Source: Neobacillus piezotolerans
GTDB taxonomy: Bacteria > Bacillota > Bacilli > Bacillales > Cytobacillaceae
Assembly (NCBI RefSeq): GCF_003362805.1
Contig: NZ_QNQT01000005.1
Span: forward strand, 205,701-269,700
Length of the DNA stretch: 64,000 bases
Direction: 5' to 3'
Part shown: positions 44,578 through 52,494 of the stretch, piece by piece
Position numbering within the stretch: the first letter of the stretch is position 1
Layout of the letters: each line of letters starts with the position of its first letter
Position numbers and translations under genes: made by a program
Notes under the pieces: model-generated
Databases searched by the model: none
Told to the model about the DNA's origin: nothing
The model's input: only the letters and a program-made list of their open reading frames with translations

Positions 44578-44642
44578 ATGTGAAAAGGCATGCCGGTTTT
44601 CATGGCATGACTTACCTAATTTAGGTGTGGAGTTTTACCAAA

Positions 44643-44726
44643 AAGCCTGGCGGGAATTGAACCCGCTAGATGCGCATCAGCCTGCCAATTCAGGCCGCGG
44701 CTGCTCTGCCGTTGAGCTACAGGCTT
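44643..44726 (-). tRNA. tRNA-like RNA (probable pseudo-tRNA) with aberrant anticodon arm
   Basis: On the minus strand an 84-base segment has a perfect 7-bp acceptor stem (AAGCCTG/CAGGCTT), TA at positions 8-9, a GCTC/GAGC D-stem with AACGGCA loop, and a GCGGG/CCCGC T-arm with loop TTCAATT. The 36 bases between the D- and T-stems do not form a standard 5-bp/7-base anticodon arm. The best fold is AGCC/GGCT enclosing GCC/GGC with a TGAATT loop, then a self-complementary GATGCGCATC in the variable region. CCA is not encoded. Pseudo-tRNAs of this general kind (tRNA-Other) are known in the B. cereus group. Confidence 0.6.
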
Positions 44727-44756
44727 TCCAATCTAGTTTGTCCAATTGGACTGGAG

Positions 44757-45071
44757 TTATTCGGCGGTACCTTTTTTCTTCCGTCCGGCGATTTCTTCGG
44801 ATACAATGAATGCGAGGTCATCATTTCCGAACAGGGACAACGCGCCAAGAACGGTACTGTCCGGCACGTCACCGGCTTCCTCTTTTGAAACAGTGAGCTC
44901 GAGGGCTTCCCTTAAAGCATGGTTTCCTTTCTGTCCCGGGTAGGCCCTCAAATATAGTTCTTCCGGATCCAGCCCATTATTGACGCACCATTGGGCAAAA
45001 ATAAGGATCATCATCTTTTCATCAGCCTGATAGTTCTGGATGATCTGTTCCTGAAGGTCTTTTTTATCCAT
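44757..45071 (-). CDS. Conserved hypothetical protein
   Basis: The 104-residue acidic, helical protein starts at an ATG with GGAGA seven bases upstream. No motif, signal or membrane segment is visible, and I do not recognise the family. Its stop is 30 bases before the tRNA-like segment on the same strand, so the two may share a transcript. Confidence 0.65.
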   Translation of the reverse strand: MDKKDLQEQIIQNYQADEKMMILIFAQWCVNNGLDPEELYLRAYPGQKGNHALREALELTVSKEEAGDVPDSTVLGALSLFGNDDLAFIVSEEIAGRKKKGTAE

Positions 45072-45194
45072 AACGAGTCTCCAATAATCGTTTTTACTTA
45101 AGTATAAACAAATTCGGCGCGACGAAAAAGTTTTTCATCCCGTGCAGGGAAAATCCACGGAACGTCGAATTGTCCATGTAAGGAGTGAAGCCAT

Positions 45195-45455
45195 TTGGAT
45201 ACAGTGATTCTAGTGACCTATAAAATTCCGGGAATGCCGATGCCTATCAAGATTGCTTCAACCATTGAACCGAATAAGGAACAAATTTATCATAAATTGA
45301 CAGAGCTGGTAAAAGAGAATAACATTGAAGGCGAAATTCATTTCAGGAAACTGCTTGTAGAAAAGGAAAATTCCATGTATATATTCGGTCTCGGCGAAAA
45401 AAAGTGTATGGTGCTGGTCGAAAAACTGGCGAAAATAAAGGAATTCGATTCCTGA
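45195..45455 (+). CDS. Small conserved hypothetical protein
   Basis: A TTG start preceded by AAGGAGTG gives an 86-residue protein with an alternating strand/helix pattern and no signal or membrane segment. I do not recognise it. It lies 82 bases before the DUF1292 gene and may be co-transcribed with it. Confidence 0.6.
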   Translation: MDTVILVTYKIPGMPMPIKIASTIEPNKEQIYHKLTELVKENNIEGEIHFRKLLVEKENSMYIFGLGEKKCMVLVEKLAKIKEFDS

Positions 45456-45536
45456 ATTGAATGTTTGCAGGGATTAATTTGTTCTCCATTGGGAAAACAA
45501 ATGATGGTACAGTATTCTTTTAAAGTGAGGGGAAGC

Positions 45537-45818
45537 ATGATGGAAAAAATTGAAGTTGGTGAAATTTTTACAATAAGTGATGAAAATAATGAGGAAGCAC
45601 AGGTTGAGGTGCTCGCAATCCTTGAAATTGAAGGGACTGAGTATGCAGCCGTCAGCTTTCTTGAGGATCTGCAGGAAGAAACCGACGACGACATCGATAT
45701 TTTTTTCTTAAAAGTGGATGAAGAAGGCGACCTGGACGCCATCCAGTCAGATGAAGAGTTTGACAAAGTGGCCCGCGCATTCGAGGAATTGATGGATCAG
45801 GAAGAAATTGAAGATTGA
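45537..45818 (+). CDS. DUF1292 family protein
   Basis: The 93-residue, very acidic protein matches the DUF1292/YrzB-like pattern, with a strand-rich core (VEVLAILEIEGTEYAAV) and an acidic C-terminus. ATG 45537 has GAGGGGAAG upstream. Family function is unknown. A strong bidirectional terminator follows. Confidence 0.78.
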   Translation: MMEKIEVGEIFTISDENNEEAQVEVLAILEIEGTEYAAVSFLEDLQEETDDDIDIFFLKVDEEGDLDAIQSDEEFDKVARAFEELMDQEEIED

Positions 45819-45823
45819 TAAGC

Positions 45824-45860
45824 GAGGAGGGGCGGCTTTGGCTGCCCCTCCTGTTTATTT
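45824..45860. terminator. Bidirectional terminator
   Basis: A 12-bp stem AGGAGGGGCGGC/GCTGCCCCTCCT with a four-base loop lies between the convergent DUF1292 and GH18 genes. Confidence 0.7.
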
Positions 45861-46994
45861 TCTCCTTGCTGATGCTAATGAAATGCTTTTCATTTTCTCC
45901 CCAATCGCTCTGGCGATGCTCGTATCCCCTTCACTGTCATGGCCCGCTTCCCAAACCATCATCCCGCCAAATCCGTTTGCCATTGCCAGCTCCGTTTTTT
46001 TCTTTACTGTCTCGATTCCATTATAAAAATAGACGGTATCATTCATTGAAATTGTATCTTTCCCGGCGGACGATGGATCCTTTTCAACAATTGCCGCATA
46101 GGATACTTGCTTCGCTTCTGGATTCTCGGGTTGGCCATATAGCGGCACACCGAGGACAAGCTTTTCCCTTGGTATTCCAAGCTGATCGAATTGGGTGGAC
46201 CAATAACGGACAATGTTTTCAGCGAAGCCATATGGAGCAAGGTTTTCAGCATTGTAGCCCCCATCCCACTGGCCGTCATACGCCATGATATTCACATGGT
46301 CGGCAGCCTTGAAAATGCCTGGTGTATACATGACAGATTCAACCGCTTCACCAGTAACGGCGTTTATTTTCGAATAAACGGCAATGGACAGTTCCTTTTT
46401 CGCGGGCTTGAGCCTTTCGCTTAGCTCTTCTGCAAGAAGTTCCAGACTGGCCGCATCCCGTTTTGTCCAGGGATGCTCAAAATCGAGGTCAATGCCATCG
46501 AGATTTTCAGTTTCCACGATGCGGATTAAATTATTGACAAGGTTTTTGCGTGCTTCCGGATTGCTGATGGCCGCCGAGAAATATGGATACGACTCGCCGC
46601 CCTGTATATGGTACCAACCGCCAACCGCCAGAATCGCCTTTGCCCCTTCTTGATGGGCAAGGGAAACGGTTTTTCTGAGATTTTCCCGCGCCATGGAGCC
46701 GTTGAACAAAACAGACCCATCCGCAGTTGGATGCGCGAATGAAAACAAAATATGGGTAAAGGCCGGATAATCGATTTCCTCAGGATTTCGGAAATCCTGG
46801 ACATAGCCTATGACCACCTTTGAAGCGATTGAAGGATTTGTTTTGTCGTTTTTATTTTTCTTTCCTTTGGAGTTTGAGGAAGGGATGCTTTCATCTTTTC
46901 CGAGATTCCCTGAATAATAGATTCCCGAAAAAAATCCGCCCGCAAAGAAAGCAAGCAGCATGATTCCCAGTACGATTTTCTTTCGAGATAGCAT
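45855..46994 (-). CDS. Membrane-anchored GH18 family glycosidase
   Basis: The 379-residue protein has an N-terminal hydrophobic anchor (VLGIMLLAFFAGGFFSG), a low-complexity Ser/Lys/Asn linker and a GH18 barrel from about residue 60. The catalytic DxxDxDxE reads DGIDLDFE, with ILAVGGWY and IMAYDGQW around it. It may cleave chitin-like or peptidoglycan N-acetylglucosaminidic bonds outside the membrane. ATG 46994 has AAGGTGG six bases upstream. Confidence 0.85.
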   Translation of the reverse strand: MLSRKKIVLGIMLLAFFAGGFFSGIYYSGNLGKDESIPSSNSKGKKNKNDKTNPSIASKVVIGYVQDFRNPEEIDYPAFTHILFSFAHPTADGSVLFNGSMARENLRKTVSLAHQEGAKAILAVGGWYHIQGGESYPYFSAAISNPEARKNLVNNLIRIVETENLDGIDLDFEHPWTKRDAASLELLAEELSERLKPAKKELSIAVYSKINAVTGEAVESVMYTPGIFKAADHVNIMAYDGQWDGGYNAENLAPYGFAENIVRYWSTQFDQLGIPREKLVLGVPLYGQPENPEAKQVSYAAIVEKDPSSAGKDTISMNDTVYFYNGIETVKKKTELAMANGFGGMMVWEAGHDSEGDTSIARAIGEKMKSISLASARRK

Positions 46995-47083
46995 GATAAC
47001 CCACCTTATGAACATAGCTAATAAAAAGTTTAACAGAAATCAAACGCGAAAAAGGTGGGAAATAAAGGGAACGTCACGGATGA

Positions 47084-47113
47084 AAATAAAAAGCCAGCCG
47101 AAATTGGCTGGCG
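47084..47113 (-). terminator. Terminator of the LysM-GH18 gene
   Basis: On the minus strand GCCAGCC/GGCTGGC with a six-base loop is followed by TTTTTATTTTC. Confidence 0.8.
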
Positions 47114-47115
47114 CT

Positions 47116-48534
47116 TCATGTCTTTTTTCTGATAGTGAAGGTATCGGCAAGCAATACCCAGTTCTGCGAAAAAGGGTAGCCGAGAACCCAATAGCTGATG
47201 CCGCGGAGGTTGTACTGTTTAACAAGATCAAATTTAGCCTGCGCGCTCCTTGCGTCTTCAAACCAAACCTCATGTCTGCGTCCCTGTTCATCCGTGTAAC
47301 GAAAATATGGCGAAGCCGCGGCTACATCATATTGGATTGCCGCGCCATATTTTATCGCGCGGTTCACGGCTTCCTGCGGGCTGTACGTTTCCGCCTCTTT
47401 GCCTTGGACATGGGGAATGATCCAGTCCCGGGCATACAATTGAAAGCCCATCATAATTTTGTCCCGAGGCATTACGGTTACAGCGTAATCAAGCACCCTT
47501 CTTATTTCATTCAGCGGGGAAACAGCTTGTGGGGGCCCGAGCCGATAGCCCCATTCATAAGTCATTAGTACGGTAAAATCGGCAATCCTCCCGTGCGCAG
47601 GGTAATCATGGGCCTCGTAAAGCAGGCCTTTTTGTTCCCCGCTGATTTTCGGGGCAAGGGAAGTGGATACAAAGTAGCCGTTTTGGTGCAAAAGTGCGAC
47701 CGCTCGCTCCAGGAATTGATTGTACAGTTCCCGGTCGCCCGGAAGCACATTTTCAAAATCGATGTTCAATCCACGGTATCCTTTCGCCTTCATCACGGAA
47801 AGGATATTGGCCAGCAGCTTCTCGCGGTGTTCAGCACTTGAAAGGACGGCGTGGGCGATGTTTTCGCCGGCCTGTGTCGAGGTAAAATTGGTGATCGACA
47901 TCATCGGAATAGCACCTTTTTCAAGCCCGGCCTGAATGGCATCCGTGTCGTCCTTCATGTAAAGGACAAGGGACCCATCCGGCTGGATGACATAAGCGAA
48001 AGGTGCTATATACGTTAGTTCCGACGCTACTTCGCCGACAAGCCTTGTTGCTGTTTCATCGGAATGGTAGGTGAACGAGTTTGTCTCGATAACAGGTTTC
48101 CTTCTTGGGATGACAAGGACTGTTCCCGGGTAAATTAAATTCGGGTTTTGAATAGTGTTCTTCCTGATAATTTCTTCAGCTGTGGTTCCATACTGTCTTG
48201 CGATCTGCCAAAGAGCCTCTCCGGAATGGACGGTATGACGGATTGGCGGGATTCTCAAAACTGTACCAGGATATATTGACGACGGGTTTTCAATGCCATT
48301 TTCTTTTACTATCGCCTCGACGCTTATCCCGTATCGCTGGGCGATTGCCCATAATACATCGCCAGATTTCACTGTATGAAGAATATCCGGCGAAGGAATC
48401 AGCAAGGCCTGGCCGATTGCAAGCCGGGAAGCATCGGCCAATCCGTTTGCCTCGACAATTTCGGGAATGGCCACACGATAACGGCTGGCTATTTTCCACA
48501 ATGTATCCCCGCGCTCGACTGTATGAATGATCAA
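47116..48534 (-). CDS. Spore peptidoglycan hydrolase, YaaH/SleL type with three LysM domains
   Basis: The 472-residue protein starts with three LysM repeats (HTVERGDTLWKIASRY, HTVKSGDVLWAIAQRY, HTVHSGEALWQIARQY; residues about 3-145), then a GH18 domain with the motif GLNIDFENV. It lacks a secretion signal, as expected for spore-coat enzymes loaded from the mother cell. SleL/YaaH are N-acetylglucosaminidases that break cortex fragments during germination; they usually have two LysM repeats, so a third is unusual. The TTG start follows GGAGGTG. Confidence 0.88.
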   Translation of the reverse strand: MIIHTVERGDTLWKIASRYRVAIPEIVEANGLADASRLAIGQALLIPSPDILHTVKSGDVLWAIAQRYGISVEAIVKENGIENPSSIYPGTVLRIPPIRHTVHSGEALWQIARQYGTTAEEIIRKNTIQNPNLIYPGTVLVIPRRKPVIETNSFTYHSDETATRLVGEVASELTYIAPFAYVIQPDGSLVLYMKDDTDAIQAGLEKGAIPMMSITNFTSTQAGENIAHAVLSSAEHREKLLANILSVMKAKGYRGLNIDFENVLPGDRELYNQFLERAVALLHQNGYFVSTSLAPKISGEQKGLLYEAHDYPAHGRIADFTVLMTYEWGYRLGPPQAVSPLNEIRRVLDYAVTVMPRDKIMMGFQLYARDWIIPHVQGKEAETYSPQEAVNRAIKYGAAIQYDVAAASPYFRYTDEQGRRHEVWFEDARSAQAKFDLVKQYNLRGISYWVLGYPFSQNWVLLADTFTIRKKT

Positions 48535-48700
48535 ATCAGCACCTCCCTCGGTAAAAAGCCTATATCAGGATATGAAAACCAAAGGGTAAGGGTGTTGAAT
48601 ATTCTTTCTTACAAACGACGTAAATGAATGGCCATGGAGGAAAGAAAAGTCCGGAATAGGTAACCCAGTGTTTTTTTATTTTTATGAAGGGGTGGATGGT

Positions 48701-48835
48701 ATGCAAAAAGAAACGAAAGATCAAAAGAAAAGCGATGAAAAAAAGGAAGAAAAAACGTTCTATGGCCTTGAGAAGGATATAAGCCTCCTGTCAGTGGAGT
48801 TTGCTCCTCCCGAAAATCCGGATTTAAGGGAATAA
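48701..48835 (+). CDS. Tiny charged hypothetical protein
   Basis: GAAGGGGTGG lies before an ATG opening 44 codons. The first 19 residues are almost all Lys/Glu/Asp/Gln and the rest contains FYGLEKDISLLSVEFAPPENP. No known family; the ribosome site and following terminator support it as a gene. Confidence 0.5.
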   Translation: MQKETKDQKKSDEKKEEKTFYGLEKDISLLSVEFAPPENPDLRE

Positions 48836-48883
48836 TGCCTCCAAAACAAGAAACCCGCCTTGGTTACGGCGGAATGATAAAAA

Positions 48884-48909
48884 GCCCGGGATTCGGGCTT
48901 TTTTTGCTA
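48884..48909. terminator. Bidirectional terminator
   Basis: AAAAAGCCCGG/TTCGGGCTTTTTTT hairpin between the plus-strand tiny gene and the convergent minus-strand small gene. Confidence 0.75.
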
Positions 48910-48936
48910 CTACAAGTATAGGCCTGCTGCTCCTTT

Positions 48937-49092
48937 TCAGCTCGGGTCAACTTCATCGTAAGAAGCGATTGTAACGGAAGTGGCATTCCCTTTTCTCCTG
49001 TCCTCTTCTGTGGCGGACTGGCTTAGCTGTGCATCGGTATCAAGCCCTGGAGCAAAAGTCGGGGCCTTTTCAGCATCTTTGTTTTTGTTCAT
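48937..49092 (-). CDS. Small hypothetical protein
   Basis: AAGGAGGG precedes ATG 49092, giving a 51-residue polar, probably disordered protein. I do not recognise it; the small size and composition are like minor spore-associated proteins, but that is only a guess. Confidence 0.55.
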   Translation of the reverse strand: MNKNKDAEKAPTFAPGLDTDAQLSQSATEEDRRKGNATSVTIASYDEVDPS

Positions 49093-49237
49093 AACGACCC
49101 TCCTTGAATGTATGGACTTTATGATGGTTAGTATTTGCACTGGAGAAATTATTACACTCGCATCATTGAATTGTCCTAATAGAAATCTGGAAATTGAACA
49201 ACCTAATCACAATAGGCTTTACGTGGAGGTGAAGGAA

Positions 49238-49387
49238 TTGAAAACGAAGGATGATTTTACAAAAGGAGCGAAAGTAACTTCCGATAGCCATGTTTTCGGT
49301 CCACCGAATGGAGGAAGCGAAAATCATCATTCCCCCCAGACTGTAAAAAAGGGGACTAAAGGCGATGTGAAAAGCCGGAATCAATAA
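49238..49387 (+). CDS. Small polar hypothetical protein
   Basis: GGAGGTGAAGG precedes a TTG opening 49 codons. The product is disordered, rich in Lys, Gly, Ser and His. It is followed after 20 bases by another tiny gene of similar style. Confidence 0.5.
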   Translation: MKTKDDFTKGAKVTSDSHVFGPPNGGSENHHSPQTVKKGTKGDVKSRNQ

Positions 49388-49407
49388 TGGAGTTTGGAGG
49401 GAAAACG

Positions 49408-49539
49408 GTGCGAAAAGAACAATCGGACAAAAAAGGGCCAGCCCAGCAAATCGAGCAAAGCCCAACAGGGTATGGATTTGTTCCGGCTAATCCCAATAAG
49501 CAGGAAAACGGCGAAAAATCCAAAATGAAAAATCAATAA
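49408..49539 (+). CDS. Tiny polar hypothetical protein
   Basis: GGAGGG lies six to seven bases before a GTG start of 43 codons (MRKEQSDKKGPAQQ...). The product is polar and disordered. It sits between two other small genes in the same direction, which suggests one transcript of small proteins. Confidence 0.5.
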   Translation: MRKEQSDKKGPAQQIEQSPTGYGFVPANPNKQENGEKSKMKNQ

Positions 49540-49570
49540 GTTCAGTTCATGGATGGAGTGGATGATTGGA

Positions 49571-49762
49571 ATGGGTGCGATAGACAAATTTGGATACCGA
49601 TTTGAGCCCGAATTCAGTGTTATAAGCCAGAACGGTGCCATCCATGTGTACAAAAATGGCGAGTTTATTGAGGAAATTAAATTCACCTTTAGCGGAAAGT
49701 TCCCGGTACTGGATGAAATAGAGCAAATCGTTGATGAGTATTGCCATAACAAAGGGATTTAA
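49571..49762 (+). CDS. YbxH-like DUF5370 small protein
   Basis: The 63-residue product (MGAIDKFGYRFEPEFSV...) resembles the small DUF5370 proteins of bacilli such as YbxH. ATG 49571 is the conserved start, with GGAGTGG upstream; two earlier in-frame ATGs lack homology. Function is unknown. Confidence 0.6.
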   Translation: MGAIDKFGYRFEPEFSVISQNGAIHVYKNGEFIEEIKFTFSGKFPVLDEIEQIVDEYCHNKGI

Positions 49763-49783
49763 TAAGGGCATTTCTCGGCAAAT

Positions 49784-49819
49784 TGGCCCCTTTCCGGCCA
49801 AAATGGGGCTTTTTTTTCG
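49784..49819 (+). terminator. Terminator after the small-protein cluster
   Basis: GGCCCC pairs with GGGGCT around a 14-base loop, followed by eight T residues. Confidence 0.65.
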
Positions 49820-49896
49820 TTACGTCGATTAGGGAGGCCGCCCAGTCACCTCAAAAACAGGCGCCAGTGAGGCATAAAAAAATCAAGGAGGTTGCC

Positions 49897-50250
49897 ATGA
49901 CAGTCTATGTTTATCAAACGTTTGAAATCAGGCAGGAGAAGTTTATGGAGGCATTTTCCAATCTTGAGAAAATCGTCAGTTATCGGAACGACCATTACAG
50001 CCACAAAGTCGAATTATTATCACCTATAGCCGGCCCGGACTATTCCTATGTGCTTCTTTCAGAGTTCGAGGGCCTTGGTGAAATGGAACTCCAAAACAGG
50101 AAAATGTTCGACGATGACGAGTATAAGAAAATATTCACGCCTTTCTTTCTTGAATATGTTGTCCAGGGGAGCATGACTACCGCCATGTACCGGACAGTTG
50201 AACGAAACGCCGGAAAACCAGTTGAGGGTGAGGAGGAAGAACAGGAATAA
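49897..50250 (+). CDS. Hypothetical dimeric alpha/beta-barrel-like protein
   Basis: AAGGAGG precedes ATG 49897; the 117-residue protein has a strand-helix-strand layout (VYVYQTFEIRQEKFMEAF...) like the NIPSNAP/dimeric ferredoxin-like fold and a very acidic tail. The family assignment is by general pattern only. Confidence 0.55.
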   Translation: MTVYVYQTFEIRQEKFMEAFSNLEKIVSYRNDHYSHKVELLSPIAGPDYSYVLLSEFEGLGEMELQNRKMFDDDEYKKIFTPFFLEYVVQGSMTTAMYRTVERNAGKPVEGEEEEQE

Positions 50251-50319
50251 CACCCTCCATTCATAGTTCCTGTCTTATGCGGCGAAAATTGGTGGCAAAA
50301 TACCGTAAGGAGGCATTCC

Positions 50320-51684
50320 ATGGACTTTTTTATCCCTTCAGCCAAATCTGTGCATAAAGGGGGCGGCAAAGGAAAGGGAAACCTGAAATGGTGGCAGCTG
50401 TCGTTAATTGGAATCGGGTGTACAATAGGCACCGGGTTTTTCCTGGGATCTGCCATAGGGATAAAAACGACCGGTCCATCACTTGTATTTTCTTTTTTAT
50501 TGGCGGCATATGGGACATACACGGTCTACAATTTATTGGCGAAAATGACAGCGGAGGATCCCCAGGACGGTTCGTTCTGCTATTATGCCGGCAAGGCTTA
50601 TGGACAATGGGCGAGCTTCAGCTGCGGATGGAATTATTGGTCCTCAAATATCCTAATTATGGGCAGCCAATTGACCGCTTTGTCCATCTTGTCGAGATTT
50701 TGGTTTCCAAATATTCCACTATGGCTTTTTGCCGCCGGGTACGCTGTTTTATCGATTTTCGTTGTCATTACCGGCAACAAGGGTTTCGATAAGGTGGAAA
50801 ATTTGCTTGCCGTTATCAAGACCTCGGCCATCCTCATGTTCATCATTTTGGCGCTCCTTGCATTCACAGGCGTTCTTCAAGGAAATGTAAAGCATCCCGG
50901 GATACCGGATTCAATGGGCGGATTTTTCCCGAATGGGCTTACCGGCTTTTGGTCATCGCTAATATACGCTTACTATGCATATGGCGGAATCGAGGTAATC
51001 GGATTAATGGCGACAAGGCTTAAAAGGAGGGAAGATGCGCCGAAAGCGGGAATCATCATGCTGATCGTCCTGGTTTCGATTTACTTTCTCGCTATTGGCT
51101 TCGCCGTCGTCATGGCAAACTATTTCGAATTCAGCGACAAAGAGAGTCCGTTTGTCACGGCGATGGAACATTACCACCTATCCTTTTTTCCCCATGTATT
51201 CAACGCGGCCATCATCATGGCAGGATTTTCGACTATGACAGCTTCCTTGTTCGGTGTCACAACGCTGCTTGTTACTTTATCGAAAAGCAAGGACGCGCCC
51301 GCAATTTTTGCGAAAAAGATTAAATGGAAACAGGTACCCCTGCCATCGCTCGGATTGGCCGCGATTGGTTTACTGGCTTCAATCATTACGGCGTTGCTTC
51401 TTCCTGGCAAGATTTACGAATATATCACAACGGCAGCTGGGATTCTAATCTTGTTCAATTGGGGATTTATTATCCTTTCGGGCCTCCGTATCCTTGAAAC
51501 AGGAAAAGGGGCAAAAGTGCTTGCGTTTTCGGGACTGCTGCTACTGCTTGCCGCGGCAAGCGGGACGCTCGCGGAAAGTGAGATTCGTTATGGTTTTTTT
51601 GTGAGCATCGGATTTGTCGTGATTATTGGCATAGTAACGCTCATAATGCACTACAAGGTATGGAAGAAGCAAAAACCGGCATAG
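50320..51684 (+). CDS. APC superfamily amino acid permease
   Basis: The 454-residue protein has about 12 membrane helices. The first helix carries GIGCTIGTGFFLGSAIGI, the substrate-binding signature of amino acid-polyamine-organocation transporters. AAGGAGG lies seven bases before the ATG. The substrate is unknown; it is a single-gene unit with its own terminator. Confidence 0.85.
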   Translation: MDFFIPSAKSVHKGGGKGKGNLKWWQLSLIGIGCTIGTGFFLGSAIGIKTTGPSLVFSFLLAAYGTYTVYNLLAKMTAEDPQDGSFCYYAGKAYGQWASFSCGWNYWSSNILIMGSQLTALSILSRFWFPNIPLWLFAAGYAVLSIFVVITGNKGFDKVENLLAVIKTSAILMFIILALLAFTGVLQGNVKHPGIPDSMGGFFPNGLTGFWSSLIYAYYAYGGIEVIGLMATRLKRREDAPKAGIIMLIVLVSIYFLAIGFAVVMANYFEFSDKESPFVTAMEHYHLSFFPHVFNAAIIMAGFSTMTASLFGVTTLLVTLSKSKDAPAIFAKKIKWKQVPLPSLGLAAIGLLASIITALLLPGKIYEYITTAAGILILFNWGFIILSGLRILETGKGAKVLAFSGLLLLLAAASGTLAESEIRYGFFVSIGFVVIIGIVTLIMHYKVWKKQKPA

Positions 51685-51692
51685 GATGGAAA

Positions 51693-51723
51693 TAAGGCTC
51701 CTTTTTGGGGGCTTTTTCTTTTG
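51693..51723 (+). terminator. Terminator of the permease gene
   Basis: AAGGCTCC pairs with GGGGGCTT (two G-U) and is followed by TTTCTTTT. Confidence 0.6.
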
Positions 51724-51815
51724 CCCAATTTTTGCAGGAAGGTGTGAATCGAACCAGAATGGGTAGATTATATGTACAGAAGCCATCATGTCATTATGAG
51801 CGGGGAGGAAATCAA

Positions 51816-52460
51816 TTGACTATAGACACCAGGTTCCCATTTTACGATCATGTCCTTGGACTGTTAACCCCTTTTTTGCCGATGATTGTCAATGATATGT
51901 CCAGCCAGATTATTGATTGGGATGTTGACGAACCTGAGGACGATGAGGTTTACGCTGATACCGTTTATGAAACGGAAATGGACGGGGAGTTTGCTGATGA
52001 AGGGGATATCGATTACCTGAATATCGCAATTTCGTTTGAAAGAGGATTTTTCCCTGATTCACAAGTTGAGGATGCTTTCGACGAATCGCAAGAATGTGAC
52101 TATGAAGTGATCATAAAGCCCTTTTTTACGATAAAGCCATACATCCTGTTCGGGCTCCACAATAACAAAACGAAGCAATTTTTTGCTGAAGTAACCGAAT
52201 TTAATGATTTTCATCCAATCGAAATCCTTGAGCGTTTTGCCCTATTAATCCACGCCTTGTTCAAGGATGAATCGCTCTATAATAAAATTTTTATCATGAC
52301 CAGCATGGCCCATTTGTCCATAAGGGAACTGATTGCGTTTGACGAACCTACTTATATCAAGGGGAAAAGCGGGGATATCCAATACGTTTCAAGCCCTTAC
52401 TTTGAACTCGATAATCCCTCAATCCATGAATTCCTAATCAAACAAAAGCACTACAATTAA
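51816..52460 (+). CDS. Conserved hypothetical protein
   Basis: A TTG start after GGGGAGG gives a 214-residue soluble, acidic protein with no signal, membrane helix or motif I know. The frame extends upstream to 51705 but without a ribosome site. It is convergent with gndA across a shared terminator. Confidence 0.6.
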   Translation: MTIDTRFPFYDHVLGLLTPFLPMIVNDMSSQIIDWDVDEPEDDEVYADTVYETEMDGEFADEGDIDYLNIAISFERGFFPDSQVEDAFDESQECDYEVIIKPFFTIKPYILFGLHNNKTKQFFAEVTEFNDFHPIEILERFALLIHALFKDESLYNKIFIMTSMAHLSIRELIAFDEPTYIKGKSGDIQYVSSPYFELDNPSIHEFLIKQKHYN

Positions 52461-52461
52461 A

Positions 52462-52487
52462 GAGGGAGCTGCAATGCAGCTCCCTTG
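52462..52487. terminator. Bidirectional terminator
   Basis: A perfect GGGAGCTGC/GCAGCTCCC hairpin sits between the convergent hypothetical gene and gndA. Confidence 0.75.
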
Positions 52488-52494
52488 CTGTATT

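Noticed and set aside
44643..44726. Normal tRNA-Phe reading (GAA in the TGAATT loop)
   Set aside because: The flanking bases do not make a 5-bp stem with a seven-base loop, and the segment has 12 extra bases, so a standard tRNA call is not supported.
44561..44943. Three overlapping plus-strand frames of 65-82 codons
   Set aside because: They run through the tRNA-like segment and antisense to the hypothetical gene at 44757-45071, with no ribosome sites.
46960..47568. 202-codon plus-strand frame
   Set aside because: It is antisense to the LysM-GH18 gene and follows that gene's codon pattern; no ribosome site.
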